From Triplophysa rosa (Eukaryota; Chordata; Actinopteri; Cypriniformes; Nemacheilidae): 64,000 nucleotides of DNA. This document shows, piece by piece, positions 10,614-23,304 of this stretch. Position numbers and translations under genes: made by a program. The first letter of the stretch is position 1; each line of letters opens with the position of its first letter. The DNA lies in contig NC_079897.1 of NCBI RefSeq assembly GCF_024868665.1, positions 307,570-371,569 on the forward strand, read 5' to 3'. A model generated the notes under the pieces. It was not told where the DNA came from. It did not search any database and saw only the letters and a list, made by a program, of their open reading frames with translations.

Positions 10614-11027
10614 TACGTAAGGGCTAATGTCCAGGCAGCCGGTTGTTATGGCAGAAATAAGGCTCTTGTGTCACACTGAAGGGTTTATTTCATGATAACA
10701 GATGACTGCTTGTACATTATCCCGCTTATTACACGCCTACTTGCCACATAGCTCATCTTTACCGGATGCAGACCTTCGGCGAGGAAAAGCCGTTTACTTT
10801 TATTTAAGAAACTATGTACAAATCTCACGAACAGGCAATTTGGTTTAATCGTTTGTAAATCTAATATAATATGTTATTAAAAGACATATTTATATTTAAT
10901 TTGTCAAAAACTGTCAAAATGATTTGCTGCATCCGGGTTACCGTGTGTTATTAGTTTTGAGCGGTTGTTATGTGGGAATAACGAACCCGCAAATGTCACC
11001 ACTGGCCAATCAGAATCAAGCATTTGT
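10614..11027. mobile_element. Interspersed element family A, copy 1
   Basis: This copy starts TACGTAAGGGCTAATGTCCA and ends near 'ggccaatcagaatcaagca'. Two further copies lie at 42536-43021 (in cndp1) and 62847-63285. All share a 3' part that on the minus strand keeps the same short open frame ([17 protein letters not shown]). No transposase is visible, so it is a non-autonomous element of unknown class. Confidence 0.7.
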
Positions 11028-12115
11028 ATAATTTTGTTTTAGAGTGCAGGTGTAGAATCGGATTCTTTCACGTGTCTGTCCTCAGGTTAAGAAGTGCAGG
11101 TCTCAGATCAGGTGACTGATGCTTGACATGGGTTTGGTCTCATACAGGCTGATGGTGAAATGTTTTGACGCTGGAGCTGTGAATCTTCTGCTTGATTACT
11201 CTTAATGTAATTTTAATTAAAGCTGCGGTGTCAAAGGCTCGTGCCCGTCTCAGACGTGAGCCCAGATTGCAGCACTGTGGCGGAGCTTCACTTGCTCGAG
11301 CGGAAATATGTCCTGACACCACTGCTGTATGAGCCAACAGCCCACATCAACACAAAACCTGCTCTCTCTCTCTATAGAGAAAAGACAGCGTTCACTCACA
11401 CCAGCACTCTTGTTCACATCCATCCGCTCTGAGCATCAGCAGTAGTGTTGTTTAAAGGTGACGGTTTGGATGGGAATGATGTCTGACCATCACCTCATGA
11501 CATCAACTGCATCCAGATCCACTGCTCATGATGAAAGCGTGTGTTTTCACTGTAGCGTGTACAGCACAGGGTTGTGTGTGTCTGGGGCTTCAGAATGTCC
11601 CGGCACAGATCGGTCAGTTGGAGCGCGGCCGCAGTTGGCCGGGCACTGAGGTGTAGTGTAAGAGGTTTTAACTTTGCTAACCTTCCTCTGCCAGGATCAC
11701 CAGCGCCTGCTGCGGGGGTATATTGGACCGGTGGGTTTTGGCAGAGCTCAGACAAGAGAGGGATGTGATGTTATTAAATTCTACATCACACGAAGGTGCT
11801 CAGCCTCTGGCAGGTGTTCAGAGAAACTCCAGCTGAGACAGAACGCTTGACTTTTGAAGACGGCCAGGTGAGCGTTTGATAATGAGATGTCACACCGCAC
11901 GACAACTCAGAAAACACAGACGAGATGATGTTCACTTCTGTGTCATGAGACATTAAATGTAACAGCGCTACACATAATTCTAGACTTTCATTCTACGCTT
12001 GAACTCACTCAACTACAAAATCTCTCACATGTTGTGAGTAACATTATCATTATTCGTTTACACAAAGTTGAACTTTTCTTTAAACATTGTTATATGGCTA
12101 GGCATGCCCACATCA
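11028..12115. other. Gene-free stretch, nothing recognised
   Basis: Mixed-composition sequence with no recognisable exon or transposon end. Short overlapping frames on both strands at 11140-11770 have no family resemblance. Confidence 0.35.
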
Positions 12116-12123
12116 CTCACCAT

Positions 12124-12708
12124 TAGGGTTGCACGGTGTACCGGTGCTACGGTAGCATCGCAATGCTAAAGCTTAAGAAAAAGACACTTGCTTCGTTCTT
12201 GAATGAATCAGCTGTTTTGAAGGAGTTGGTTGAATGATTCACTGACACAAAAAAAATTGCAGCCACCTACTGGCTGTTTTAGTCACATTGAAAGTAAGCC
12301 TAACATTTTCCTTTATGAGCATTGCTATAAATGCAATTTTTAGCACATCGATTGAATTAGTTCCAATGTTAAAAAAATGTCCTTTAGTAGTCACTACAGT
12401 AAACTTTGCTAAAATTACTAGACACTAGTGTTTTTGCATCTTACCACGGTAAATATTATAGTATACTACAGTATTTGCTAAAACGTATCCAATTGCTACA
12501 GTTAATACTACAAATATTGTAGTGCGCAGAATAATACAGTTCACCAAATACATCATGTTTCATTTAGATCTGTGTATTAAGGAATTTTGGTCTATTTCCT
12601 AGATTTTAATTATGAACATGACACAGCATCGCAATACTGCTTGGTATCGTGATATTTCAAAAGGAATATAGTATGGTAAGATATGTTTCTGGTACCGTGT
12701 CAACCCTA
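12124..12708. mobile_element. hAT-type MITE, TIR TAGGGTTG-CACGGT
   Basis: The left end reads TAGGGTTGCACGGTGTACCG and the inverted right end TAGGGTTGACACGGTACCAG. The flanks CTCACCAT (12116-12123) and CTCACCAC (12709-12716) form an 8-bp target duplication with one mismatch. The body is 585 bp with internal 'gcatcgcaatgct' / 'gcatcgcaatact' copies and no coding frame. Confidence 0.8.
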
Positions 12709-13333
12709 CTCACCACTGGTCCTTGTTATTTATAAATTGGTGAATGGGACTGAGAATCAATGATGTTTGTGAGAAACCTCAACTCACTCTTGTTTACTCT
12801 GAATCTGCTCTTATCCGTCATTGAGTCAAATCACTGCATTATCATTTCTTTGTTTGGCATCCATGAACAAAATAAAGGACAGTTTTCATTGAGCTGTGAT
12901 CACTTTGATCATGTATGGCAGCTCTGCTTTGAATACGGTGGTAAAATCACTGTCCAACACCTCAGGTGTGTATTGTGTTCCCATGCATGCTTCTTATGTC
13001 ATGAGATTTTTGTCGTGATTGTGGCCGTGTGATGAGGTGAGACGTTGTGTTTGTGGTCACAGGACATGTTTCTCTCTCTCTACATGTGGTCTGTAACTCG
13101 TGTGGGAAATTGAAGAGTAAAGCGTCTATAGATCTCCAGTGATAGACCTGTGGTACCTGCTTCTGCGCAGGTGGACGATGTGTGAGAACAAAGAATACAA
13201 AAACAAGAAAACAATGACTCTGTGTTTCTAAACGTTGGGCAGTTTAGAGATGATAGATTATTCCTGAAGAAAACTGCTTCTCAGTCATCTCTACTGAAGT
13301 ATATCTCATTTATTTGAAATGAGCGGCAACATG

Positions 13334-13881
13334 TGTGACCCTGGAGCACAAAACCAGTCTTAAGCAGCACGGCTATATTTGTATATTTGTACGGGTCAAA
13401 ATGATCCATTTTTCTCTTATGGCCAAAATCGTGAGGATATGAAGTAAAGATCATGTGTTCCATGAAGATATTTTGTAAATTTCCTACCATAACAAAACTT
13501 TATTTTTGGGAGTGGATGCGGCACAATCGTGAACAAAAATGACCGTCTGCAAACTGTCCACTCTTTGGGAATCACCCACTCATGTTTGAGATCTCTGTAA
13601 AGTTTGGAATTTCAGCTTTCGGGTTCATCTACTCTCCACAAAGTCATTTCCGCTGTAAGCCAATAGAGAGCGTTAAAAGAAACCTGTTTCTTCTCAGCAA
13701 CGTCCTGCTACACCGTCTCTGATGGACAACTTCAAAGGCCATTTTCTCAATATTTGGATACAATATTCAGAGTTTTAAATAGCTGTTTCTCAGACAGATA
13801 TTGTCCCATCCTTACAAACCATACATCAATGGAAAGCTTATTTAATCAATTTAAATATTGATTTTGTGGTCCAGGGTCACA
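13334..13881. mobile_element. MITE with TIR TGTGACCCTGGASCACAAAA
   Basis: The left end is TGTGACCCTGGAGCACAAAA, and the right end is its inverted partner 'ttttgtggtccagggtcaca' with one mismatch. The 548-bp interior has no plausible protein. Such elements are abundant in fish genomes. Confidence 0.75.
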
Positions 13882-14500
13882 TTTATATTCATTGATGAAT
13901 TGATGAATATCCACTTACAGGTGAAGATTGAACTTAAAAATGAGTCCAAAAATGATTGGACACACAAAGGCAGCTTGTTTCAGTTCACTTTCATTTGTAA
14001 AAAGTAATTCGATGAGTTTGAATGGCTCATCTATTTTATTGGATTGGTTTATATGTTAAAGTACTGGTCTGATCTACATTAGGCCAGTGTTTCTCAAGCA
14101 GAGGCCCTCAACATGACTTACTGTACGATTATGTCAATTAAGAAAAAATGTCATTATTAAGGTTATATATTCAAAGAAGTAGAAAAGTGTTGTTCTAGTT
14201 TTGACAAGCTCTGAAATATTTTACTGGATGGAAATTGTGACTGGGGAGTGTTGATGATTAAATGAACACAAAAGCGTTGACGTGTTTGTTCGACCTTTCA
14301 TCTGTCCAATAATCGTGGAAACCCATTTCTGTGACAGACACGAGCCACATAAGAACACATTCGTTGAGAACACTGCTGCTGTGCTTCACACGTGGCGCGC
14401 GCATTTCTCTCGAACTCAAACATTTACCGCAATCCACACTCGGTTTCCACCTAAAGCATTCCGTTCGGACATTATGACAGTTCTTTTCTGACGCTGAAGG

Positions 14501-14600
14501 ACTACAGTTCCCGTGAGCGCGCGCTCGTGTGGGGGTTGTGTCGTGTGCGGAAGTGACGTGGGCAGGCTCACGTAAAGCATGACGTCTCGCGCGGGGTCAC
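14501..14600 (+). promoter_or_regulatory. cmc1 promoter: ZNF143-type, ETS and CRE-like sites
   Basis: The CpG-rich block upstream of cmc1 contains ACTACAGTTCCC (14501-14512), close to the ZNF143/SNAPC-type site. It also has CGGAAGTGACGTGG (14548-14561), a fused ETS and CRE half-site typical of housekeeping and mitochondrial gene promoters, and a further TGACGTCT near 14580. There is no TATA box. The start codon lies 66-165 bp downstream. Confidence 0.55.
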
Positions 14601-14665
14601 ATTGGACATGGTGTAGAGTTTTATAAGATTATATTTCTTGATGTTTGAACATTAATACGGTGTAA

Positions 14666-16885
14666 ATGGAGTCGACTAAAGAAGGTAAAGTGCTGTCATG
14701 TTTTTATTTATTCATGTAACGTGACGGTGTTGTTGTGTTGACGCCTCTCAGATCGGCGGTGTTATTAAACAGTATTAGGATCGTTTTCCTGTATGATGAG
14801 GAGATAAAGTGCGCTGTGATAGAGTTGTGTTGGAACACACCCGTCATGATGGGAATTATTCAGTCATAAAGGAAAAGCTAAGTAGGAAATGTTTGTTTTT
14901 GTTCAGTATAAAGTGTCTATGGTGTATATGAAGTCTAGAGAGATGCGTGAATGGGTTGTCATCCATCAGTAAAAATGTGACCCAACCTAAAGGATTATGT
15001 GCATCTCACCTGTTTACACAACACAACAGACTTGTTTTTGGTTGTCTGAACAAAGGTAAGCCAGATAGAGATCTTTACAGTGAACCGTTGTCATTTTCCT
15101 GGTTTTCTGCTCAAATGTGTCATGAAAGGTGATCTGATCGTCACCACAGTCACACATATCAACAAACACAAACAGTCATGGTCTTTCATGTGCTTCAATC
15201 ACCTTTAACCTCACGCGCAGGGGTCATTTGGGGTCACCATTGCATCTCTTCTGGCTTGAGCGCTGCGAAATGTGCATAAAATAAAGTGATATTTAGGCTA
15301 TGTAATGCGTGGGGGTCTTTTAGAACGGCTTCAGCCAATCAGAATCAAGGACCAGATATTATGAGGTGGCTTTTATGTCTCTGAGCTGTAGTAGATTTGG
15401 CTCATTGTCCAGACCGTCACCTTGAGATGATCCAGTTGGATTCTTTTATACACTTGGGAATTGATTTTCTCCTCGGTCATGATGCTCTCTCTCTCCGCCG
15501 TACGTCACCGTTGACGTGAGGTTTTCCTTTAACGCCACACGTAGCGCTGCTGGTATTCTGGGTTTGTTTCACCCGTCCGCAAGACATTTTCCCAGCAGTG
15601 TCGTGGTCTTTGGCATGCTGCGATGTTTTGTTTGGAGAGAGAGGACTTCCTTCATGGTGCCCTTCTGTGGCGAGAGAGACCACGCCTGTTGAATGTTTTA
15701 CATATGGTTGAGATGCTAATGTATCCCATAATGCTGTAGCGCTTACTCTAGGGTTCTCGTTCACCTCATTGGTCATTCTGTGTTGTGCTTTCGGAGTGAT
15801 CTTGGGTGGACGAACGCCCACCGCATCATGTTCACTTGGTGTGGGCCGATGAAGGTCTTTGAGATTCTCCAGCTACACGCACATCAACTGCTCTTGACCC
15901 CGGGCACGGCTCAGCTTAGCTTTTGAATAGCACACTGACACTGTTTGGGTGGTGATGGAAGTCCCACCTTCATTGATTGGACCCCGTGACACCAGAAGCC
16001 TTGTGTTTCTCTTACATTTCCACCATCGCTGTGGATGTTTAATGGGCGATCGTGACTGTTTGTGTTTTATCCGCTCAGAAATGTTGTGAAGCTCAGATCA
16101 CTTTTCATGATTTAAGCAGAAAACCGGGGAATTGACGATGGTTCACTTCACTTACTTTTTCTTACAAATGATATTTTCAGCGGCGCAGTGCGTGTCCGTC
16201 TGCTCCGCCACTGCCCATATCACCACCCCAGACTGGTCGTCCAATCAGGCTCCTCCTATCCAAGCATCCAATCCTCCACTATTCGGGGTCACCCCTATTT
16301 TGAAGCATTGGAGATTTTCTGAAGCGTCTGGGACGTGTGTTTATTATGATGAGTGTGTTTGAGACCTTGATTTGTTTTGACTTGACAGATGAGCCTCAGC
16401 TGAGACACGTGGAGACAGATGTGCTCATTCCAAAGATGATGCGAGAGAAAGCTAAAGAGAGATGTGTTCAGCACGTGGACGGTACGAGTCGCTCACATGT
16501 CTTCATGTGTCTTTGCCGCTGAGCAATCAGATTCACTAACAGATGTGTGACATCACCTTCAGTCCATCACAGGTGACACGCAACCGATCGTCACCGGTCT
16601 CATCCAGAACCCACTGACAGATGTTCACTGTCTGAAGCACAGGATTGTGCCGTCACCGTGTGTCAGAATGATCTTGAGAACACACGCTCTCTTGAGCGCC
16701 ACTAAGATCACATGATCCCGGACAATTACTTGGTTTGTGACATTGTGAGAAACTTCTGTGGAAATGTTCGTTTCTCAAAGCAAAAAAAAAGATTTCCGCA
16801 GAAACATTCTGGAGATACACTCGTCAATATTTCATCATCTGGTTGTTCATTCATTTAAAATCATCATCATATCATTCACCAACAG

Positions 16886-16928
<43 letters not shown>

Positions 16929-16980
16929 GATGTGGAGTAGTGATATGCTGTGATGTGTGTTGTGCGTGCGTGTGTGTGCC

Positions 16981-17012
<32 letters not shown>

Positions 17013-20000
17013 GCGTGTGCGCGTGGGCGGGTGGGCGTGGGCGTGCGGGTGTCGTGACAGTTTCCTCTCTTTTGAACTCTGACTGAGGTGTGACACACGT
17101 GTTGGTTTAGTTTGTGGTGTGTAACACATCATGCTCTCGGCTGGTGTCGTTGTGATTGGTCGTCCAGTAGTCTCCGCACCTGCAGTGTCGTGGAAACCCC
17201 CCGCCCGCCCGTCCAAGAGTCTGCCCATTGATTCACACCTCTGCCCTTCTGCAGTCGTCGAGCAGCGTCTTCTCGTGTGCTTCAGCAAGACCACAACAAC
17301 TGACTTCACACTTCGCACAACACACACACACACACACACTGAAAAAAATTTACTTCATTAAATCCTCGTGACAATTTGCACGATTTTTTTTTTAAGTCAA
17401 ATTTGCTGCTATAATTCAATCAAGTAAATTCGACTTATTTAATACATTTCGTTTTTGTTAAACTATCTTAAGGTAAAAAAAATGAAGCTGTACAAAAACA
17501 TGTGTCTAACTCAAACTTGACAGATCACTTACTTTCATATTGAAATATACTCTTTTTTTACAACATATATGGTGAAGTGAAAATTAAGAGAGCGGTGGTG
17601 TCTGCACTGGCGTTGGCACACTTACTGCTCGATGAGTGAAATAACTCGCTTCATGAATCATATCCTTAGCGTGTTGGCAAAATGTTTACATGCTCTCCTA
17701 CTTGTAAGTCACTTTGGATAAAAGCATCTGCCAAATGAATACATGAAAAAAAATGTAAATATTGTGCCGAGGCACAAGCAGCGTTCTTCTGAACAACGGT
17801 CACAACTTCAAAAACCCAAACTTAAATATAATACCACAACTCTCCTAAAACTCAAAGATAAATCACGAGAAAGAACAAAAACTTTTTACTGAAAAACACT
17901 TCAAATGACAGTTAATCTGGAAAATGAATCTCCTAATGCAGTCAGATGCAAAGCATGCTGGGAACTACAGATCAACTGACAAGGTAGTTAGATCTACAAA
18001 AATGATTGATGTAGTCACAACACGAAATAAATAAGTCAACTTAATGTGACCCATTTGAATGGGTTTAACTTAATGAAATTGAGTTGGATTTACTTGATAA
18101 TTTGGTCAATTAAAATGACTCAAACAAAAGACGAGTCGATTTTATTCAACAAATGTTTTGTTGTTGTTAAAAACAGGAACATAATTATATTAAGTGTAGT
18201 GTATTTTAATCATTTCTTTCCATAAAATCTACTAAGGCACATAATGACACGCAGAGAACAGGAGCGGTGATCAGTGTCGTCATGATGAGTTGAACAGGTG
18301 ATGATGTCAATATTAAGACGAAGGAGGTTTTGTGTGACGTCTGAAGGGTCAGTTAGTGTGATAACAGAGGTCAGTGTCCTAGCCAGTGCACATCACACGC
18401 AGCCTCTGTAGACAGCACGAAGCATGTTGGCGTTGTTGGTTTGTAGTGTTTCATTGTAAAATCAGCAGAGGAGATTGACTTCTTGATAATCATGAGAGGT
18501 TTAATTGAGTTCTGAGCGCCGGCTGCAGGTCGCTCATCCAGAAGAAAGAGATTGACTCACAGATTGATGTAGAATAGACCTCCGGCGTGTGTTCATGTGT
18601 AGATTTCATGCATGAACTTCCGTCTTTCATATGTAAACCCTTCAGGATTATTCCCTTCTCATTTCAGCAGACAAAGGAACTGTATTTCTGTTGTGCTTTC
18701 ACAATTTAGCCTGATTGAAAAGCATATTTACAGAACAAACAGTTGTAGACCAAACGGACAATAATAAGAAACCATAAAAACAGGAATCATTTTCTTTATT
18801 AAAACTGTACGATAGAATACATGATATTATCGCAAATCTTCCATAAGATGAACATTAATGGCATGATCTGTATGAGGAATTTGTGTTTTATATTCTGTGA
18901 ACAAGAAACACGAAGAGATTTTCTGCTTCAGGAGAGAGATGAAGAGATTGTAATCCATTAAAACCTTCATTATCATTGCTTTAACACGCTCTCGTTCCTT
19001 CTGCTGCTTCAATGAAACGATGTGCACTAACTGCACCATTTCTTTGGTTTCTCTTCATAACATAGAAACATCAAAGCTGTTTTGAAACTATTGTGAACGT
19101 GTCATAAACATACATGTCAATTCAATTAAAATCCCCTTTTAAAGGGATACTTCACAAAACAATCCTCATGTCGTGCATGAGTTTCTTTCTCATCCAGAAG
19201 ATATTTTGAAGAATGTTGATAATCAAACAGCACTGAACCTCAACTTCCATTGTATGAACACATTTCTCAAAATATCTTCATTTGTGTTCCACTGAAGAAA
19301 GACTCGCGTGAGAGAGAATAAATGATGACAGAATTGTGATAGATTCTCAGACGGTGATAATTGGCTGTAAAATACCAATAAAACGATCAATGGCGTATAT
19401 TTTATGAAGTGTGCCGTGGATTATTGTTTTATCTTCACATTGTGTTAAAGATCTTTAACATCAGTTACTTATTGCTGTTTGTGTTGAGATGTAAGCGGAT
19501 GACAGTGAAGGACACACGAGTGAGTAGATGAAGTGATTCTGCTTCATGTTTATGCGTGAGGTTTCTATGTATTACATTAGTCTCAGGGTTGTGATTTCTG
19601 CAATTGCTTTTGTTGGATCTCTTCTGCATACTGATGACACACCAGAGCGTCACGTGACAGTCATTACGATGATGTTTGATCGGAGCTTTGTGTTTAGGCA
19701 TGGAGGAGCAACACCCTTTTAACACAACCACACTACACCTGTTTAAGTTCATCAAGAACCATCTTCAATCACATGTCACACATCTTTGGGTAACTGCTAA
19801 ATCAAAGAAATCAAATGCTCGTAAATGTATAGCGATGATGTATTTGTGTGTCAGTGTGTCATTGCTCTTACTATACTTCTTTAAACTAAAAATAAGAACT
19901 TCTACTACTTCTCTTGTACTTCTCAGAAATAAACTTAAAAACACACTGACAGGAGTTTAAGTGTTTTTGCTTTTGTAGTGCGCACACTTACTACTAGTAC

Positions 20001-20801
20001 ACTCATATTAGTATCCTAACAACTAGAAAACATAACACGAGTATAGTTTTGTACGGGGAGCTCTTTTAGTTTGGGTCGCTTACAAACTTTTCTCCTGGTG
20101 TCTCATCTTTAGCGTTTACTGCCTGCTGTAAAGACGCCGGTTTCTTCATGGTGTTTAATTGTCGTGAGGAAAACGCCGCTCTCAAAGAGTGTCTGACACG
20201 CCAGTAAGTGTTTCACTGTCGCGTCACATCAAACATCACTTGTGCTCACAGGGACTTCAGTGCACTTGATGTACAGGTTTGGGTTTCTTGCTTCATCATG
20301 CCATAGAAGAACCTTTTACATCCAAAGAACCTTTCTGTCTCACAAAAGGTAAAAAGAAAAAAATGTTTTTCTAAAGAACCTTTGACTGCTTCTCTGTGGA
20401 ACCAAAAAGGGTTCTTCTATGGCATCGCAGTGAACAACCTTTAAAGCGCTTTTATTTTGAAGAGTACTGTAGGTGCTCAAACACTGTAGAAAAACGTCTT
20501 TAAATGACATCTCGAAGACCCCTGATGTTCATTTTCACATGCTGCTCATCCGGCTTGGCATTTTGAAATACATTAAAACGAAGATTGTGAGTTTTTTAAA
20601 AGCATGATCTAAACAGACGTTCATGTAGATATTTCAGTTTTTCTGTGATGTCCACATAAATATTTATTCATGTGTTACAGCTATCAGGATCCTGAATTCT
20701 TCCAGCAGTGTAAGCAGGAATATATTCAGGAGAAACTGGAATATGAACGCACAGGAATGCCAACCAAGAGCCAGAAACAGAAGTTACCCACGAGCATGTA
20801 G
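14666..20801 (+). CDS. cmc1: Cmc1, COX assembly mitochondrial protein 1 homolog
   Basis: Four coding exons (14666-14684, 16389-16481, 20113-20203, 20681-20801) join in phase to give 107 residues; human CMC1 has 106. CMC1 is a small protein of the mitochondrial intermembrane space that stabilises newly made COX1 during cytochrome c oxidase assembly. The twin CX9C motif is intact: C-VQHVDAFTA-C and C-REENAALKE-C, which form the disulphide-linked helical hairpin. The N-terminal LRHVETDVLIPKMMREKAK block and the C-terminal KLPTSM ending are typical of the family. All introns have GT-AG ends. The promoter has ETS/CRE sites, and an AATAAA signal lies at 20875-20880. It converges with azi2, as in human. 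No defect was found. Confidence 0.95.
16888..17046 (+). repeat. Compound (GT)n microsatellite in cmc1 intron 2
   Basis: Two (GT)n runs (about 16888-16922 and 16981-17007) are joined by GT-rich degenerate sequence and a 'gtgggcg' patch. Open frames on both strands here encode only Cys-Val or His-Thr strings. Confidence 0.85.
17340..18180. repeat. Degenerate non-autonomous DNA element cluster in cmc1 intron 2
   Basis: AT-rich blocks around 'actgaaaaaaattta', 'aagtaaattcgactta', 'gcatgctgggaactacag' and 'gacttgat' type motifs resemble those at 41270-41600 in cndp1 ('gcatgatgggaagtag'). An L2-type tail ('gtaagtcactttggataaaa', about 17700-17722) is embedded. Exact ends are unclear. Confidence 0.35.
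18190..19130. other. cmc1 intron 2, no feature seen
   Basis: Unique-looking intronic sequence. No repeat ends, exons or RNA genes were recognised. Confidence 0.35.
19134..19345. repeat. AAAGGGATACTTCAC palindromic repeat copy
   Basis: The sequence 'tttaaagggatacttcac' leads into 'gagtttctttctcatccagaagatattttgaagaatgttg' and 'cttccattgtatgaacac', the same ordered blocks as at 61534-61770. The reverse-complement block 'tttctcaaaatatcttc...gtgttccactgaa' shows that the unit is itself a large imperfect palindrome. Confidence 0.6.
20300..20470. repeat. 'ggttcttctatggcatcgc' interspersed repeat, copy 2
   Basis: Located in cmc1 intron 3. It contains 'aagaaccttttacatcc', 'aaagaacctttctgtc', 'gggttcttctatggcatcgc' and 'gaacaacctttaaag', matching the copy at 10442-10612. 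Confidence 0.55.
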
Positions 20802-20881
20802 ACGATGTGTTCAGTCTGGACTCGGATTCATCTCTTCTGTTTATATTCATGATTAACTCCTAGCGTCTAAACCTAATAAAA

Positions 20882-22018
20882 ATTCATCGAGAATCACATC
20901 AGATAGATGTGTGTGCATCGCTCTCTGACCCTGGAGAATTACTTTCATATCATGTAAAATAATGTGGGCTTCTTTGTTGTTGTTTAAAAGACAAAGTCAT
21001 TTGATGTGTTTGGATCCGTTAGAAAAGAAGCGGACGAGAAATACAGAAATCATTAAACTCACAATGTTTGGATGTGTGACTTGTACATTTATTCATTCTC
21101 ATCATTTTCCTCAAATAATTGAATCAGTTCTATTCGTAAATAAATGAACACATTTTTGCACTTTGAAGTCAAATGTGTAAATGATCCTGGCGTGTACAGA
21201 AGCCGGGTGGATAGAATTAAACAATGTTTATTTACATCAAGTGTCTATAAATGACTTTAAAGTTCTACAATATATATATGTATATGGTTTTTTTATCGGC
21301 GCTGTGGTTTGTCACAGAATTCATTTCTAATGTCAATTTCTTGGGTTTCATCAGCAGAAACAGACGCGAGGAAATGTAAAAACTTTTACCTTGTGCTTTA
21401 AATTGTGCGAAACATGAGATTAAAAATGTAGTGAGTAAAATTTGATGAAAACTATGGATGTAAATTAAAACACGCATACAAATATATGCATTTGAACACG
21501 TATAAATAAATACATATTTGTCAAGAACACATGGATTTGGACAGATGATGTGGTGATGTGTTTAACAAAGAAAAGAAAAGAAAAGAAAATCACACTGACA
21601 GTGCGTGAGCGTTGCTGTCACACTAGTCATCATATAATAACTTATTCTTTCATTTGATAATAAATAGTGTTGACATGAATTCCTTTATTGATTATTTAGA
21701 AAGTTTCAGGTCTGAGTCTTATAGGATCTCTTGTACATTGCATTGTGATTCACATTCAGTAAATGATGCACAAAATCAGTTTTGATTTTTAATCAACTAA
21801 ACTAAAGTCTGTGATCTTTAACGCCGTGTCTACACCGGATGCGGCGCGATGCGACAAGAGACAATAGAACGCATTAGAACCCATTATAATTTAAAAATTT
21901 GTCCACACCAGATGTGGTGCAACAATCCCATTAGAACAAGCCATGAAATATATTTTAGAAATATATATATATATATTTGAATGTGTACAAATATAAGCCT
22001 CTGTACAGATTTAGAATT
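20882..22018. other. cmc1-azi2 intergenic, AT-rich
   Basis: Between the cmc1 polyadenylation signal and azi2. AT-rich, with a small AAAAG repeat near 21570-21590 and TA runs near 21270 and 21960. At 21826-21945 an inverted-looking 'gtctacaccggatgcggcg' / 'gtccacaccagatgtggtgc' pair suggests a decayed MITE. No exon was seen. Confidence 0.35.
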
Positions 22019-22200
22019 GAAGAGTTTGGTTCCAAAATGAGATAACTCTTTATGGTGCATTCCAATTAATATCAATCAAACTGCAGTTGGGTCGTTTTGA
22101 TTTAAACAGTAATAACAAAAAATACAGCTAACTAACAAAATAAAAACATGACATTATAAAAAACATGATTTTGAAATTTATCTCTGGAACCAAACTCTTC
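22019..22200. mobile_element. Palindromic MITE, TIR GAAGAGTTTGGTTCCA
   Basis: The left end GAAGAGTTTGGTTCCAAAAT and the right end 'tctggaaccaaactcttc' are near-perfect inverted copies around a 182-bp body containing 'aatacagctaactaaca'. Relatives occur at 45436-45642 and 51955-52089. Confidence 0.75.
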
Positions 22201-23304
22201 AAATATGTTATATTGGAGTTGTGATTCCAAATATTATATCTGCAAACATTTGCCTTAATATTTGATTTTCATCCATTTAATTGGATTAATTCAACTATAT
22301 ATTTCTAAATCATCTTTGATATTGAACCATTTAAAACAAGTCAATCAATATTGAACCTATATATATTTTCAATGAACTTCAATGTTTTTTTAATCTTTAA
22401 ACAGACCCAGATCCCAATACAGAGAGACATGTTCACCGTTCTAACAGTGACCGATGAATAAAATCTGAAAATGCTTCAATACAGAAATACCATGTGTTAA
22501 ATGCATTTCATTTAGACTTTAAACAGTGTTCCCAAACATCAACAAAGCAACTGATTTATAAAGACAAAGAACAATGAAATATATTCAGGCTGAGCGTCAT
22601 TTATTATCACAGAAACACATTTCTATACGTTTGTAGGATGGATGACTTTTTCAGGCCTGGAACAAAATCACAATTTAAAAGTTCCTGACACTTCAGGTAT
22701 CATGGGAATTCTGCTTAAAAGTAAAAAAAGACAATCTCTTATAAACACCTGCTGCCAATATATACTGACGACTGGTGAACTAAATCTAAAGGCTAAAACA
22801 ATGACTTGGTTTGGTGGGTTTGAACAGCTATCAGAACCTTTCTAATCATTTCTTTCAGAATGAAACAAGACTACTAAACTTCTCTTTAGACGTTCATAAT
22901 ACAAGACACAATCCATCACAATTCACTTATTAAATAATTTAGACGGGTAGATTCGTCATCCACCCGATGGAAACATCATTCACAGGAACACTCCTGTGAG
23001 TTTAGAGAAGATGAAACAGAAGCTTATAGGATCACAGAGAGACGTGGCTATAGTGATGTCACGCACACACGCACGCACACACACACGCGTTCTTTACACA
23101 AAGCTATGGGAGTGGATGTAATGCAGGAAAACACACATTCATACACACACAGACGTCCACCTCTCTGGTCTTTAACTCAAGTGAAACCTTCGTCCCCGGA
23201 CGTGAGTCCCGGTCTTGATCGCTCGAGGTATATGATCATCCGGCGAGGGGACGTGTTAAGGCAGGTTAAGGTGTGTGGTGTGGCGTCAGCGGGGACCGTG
23301 TGGA

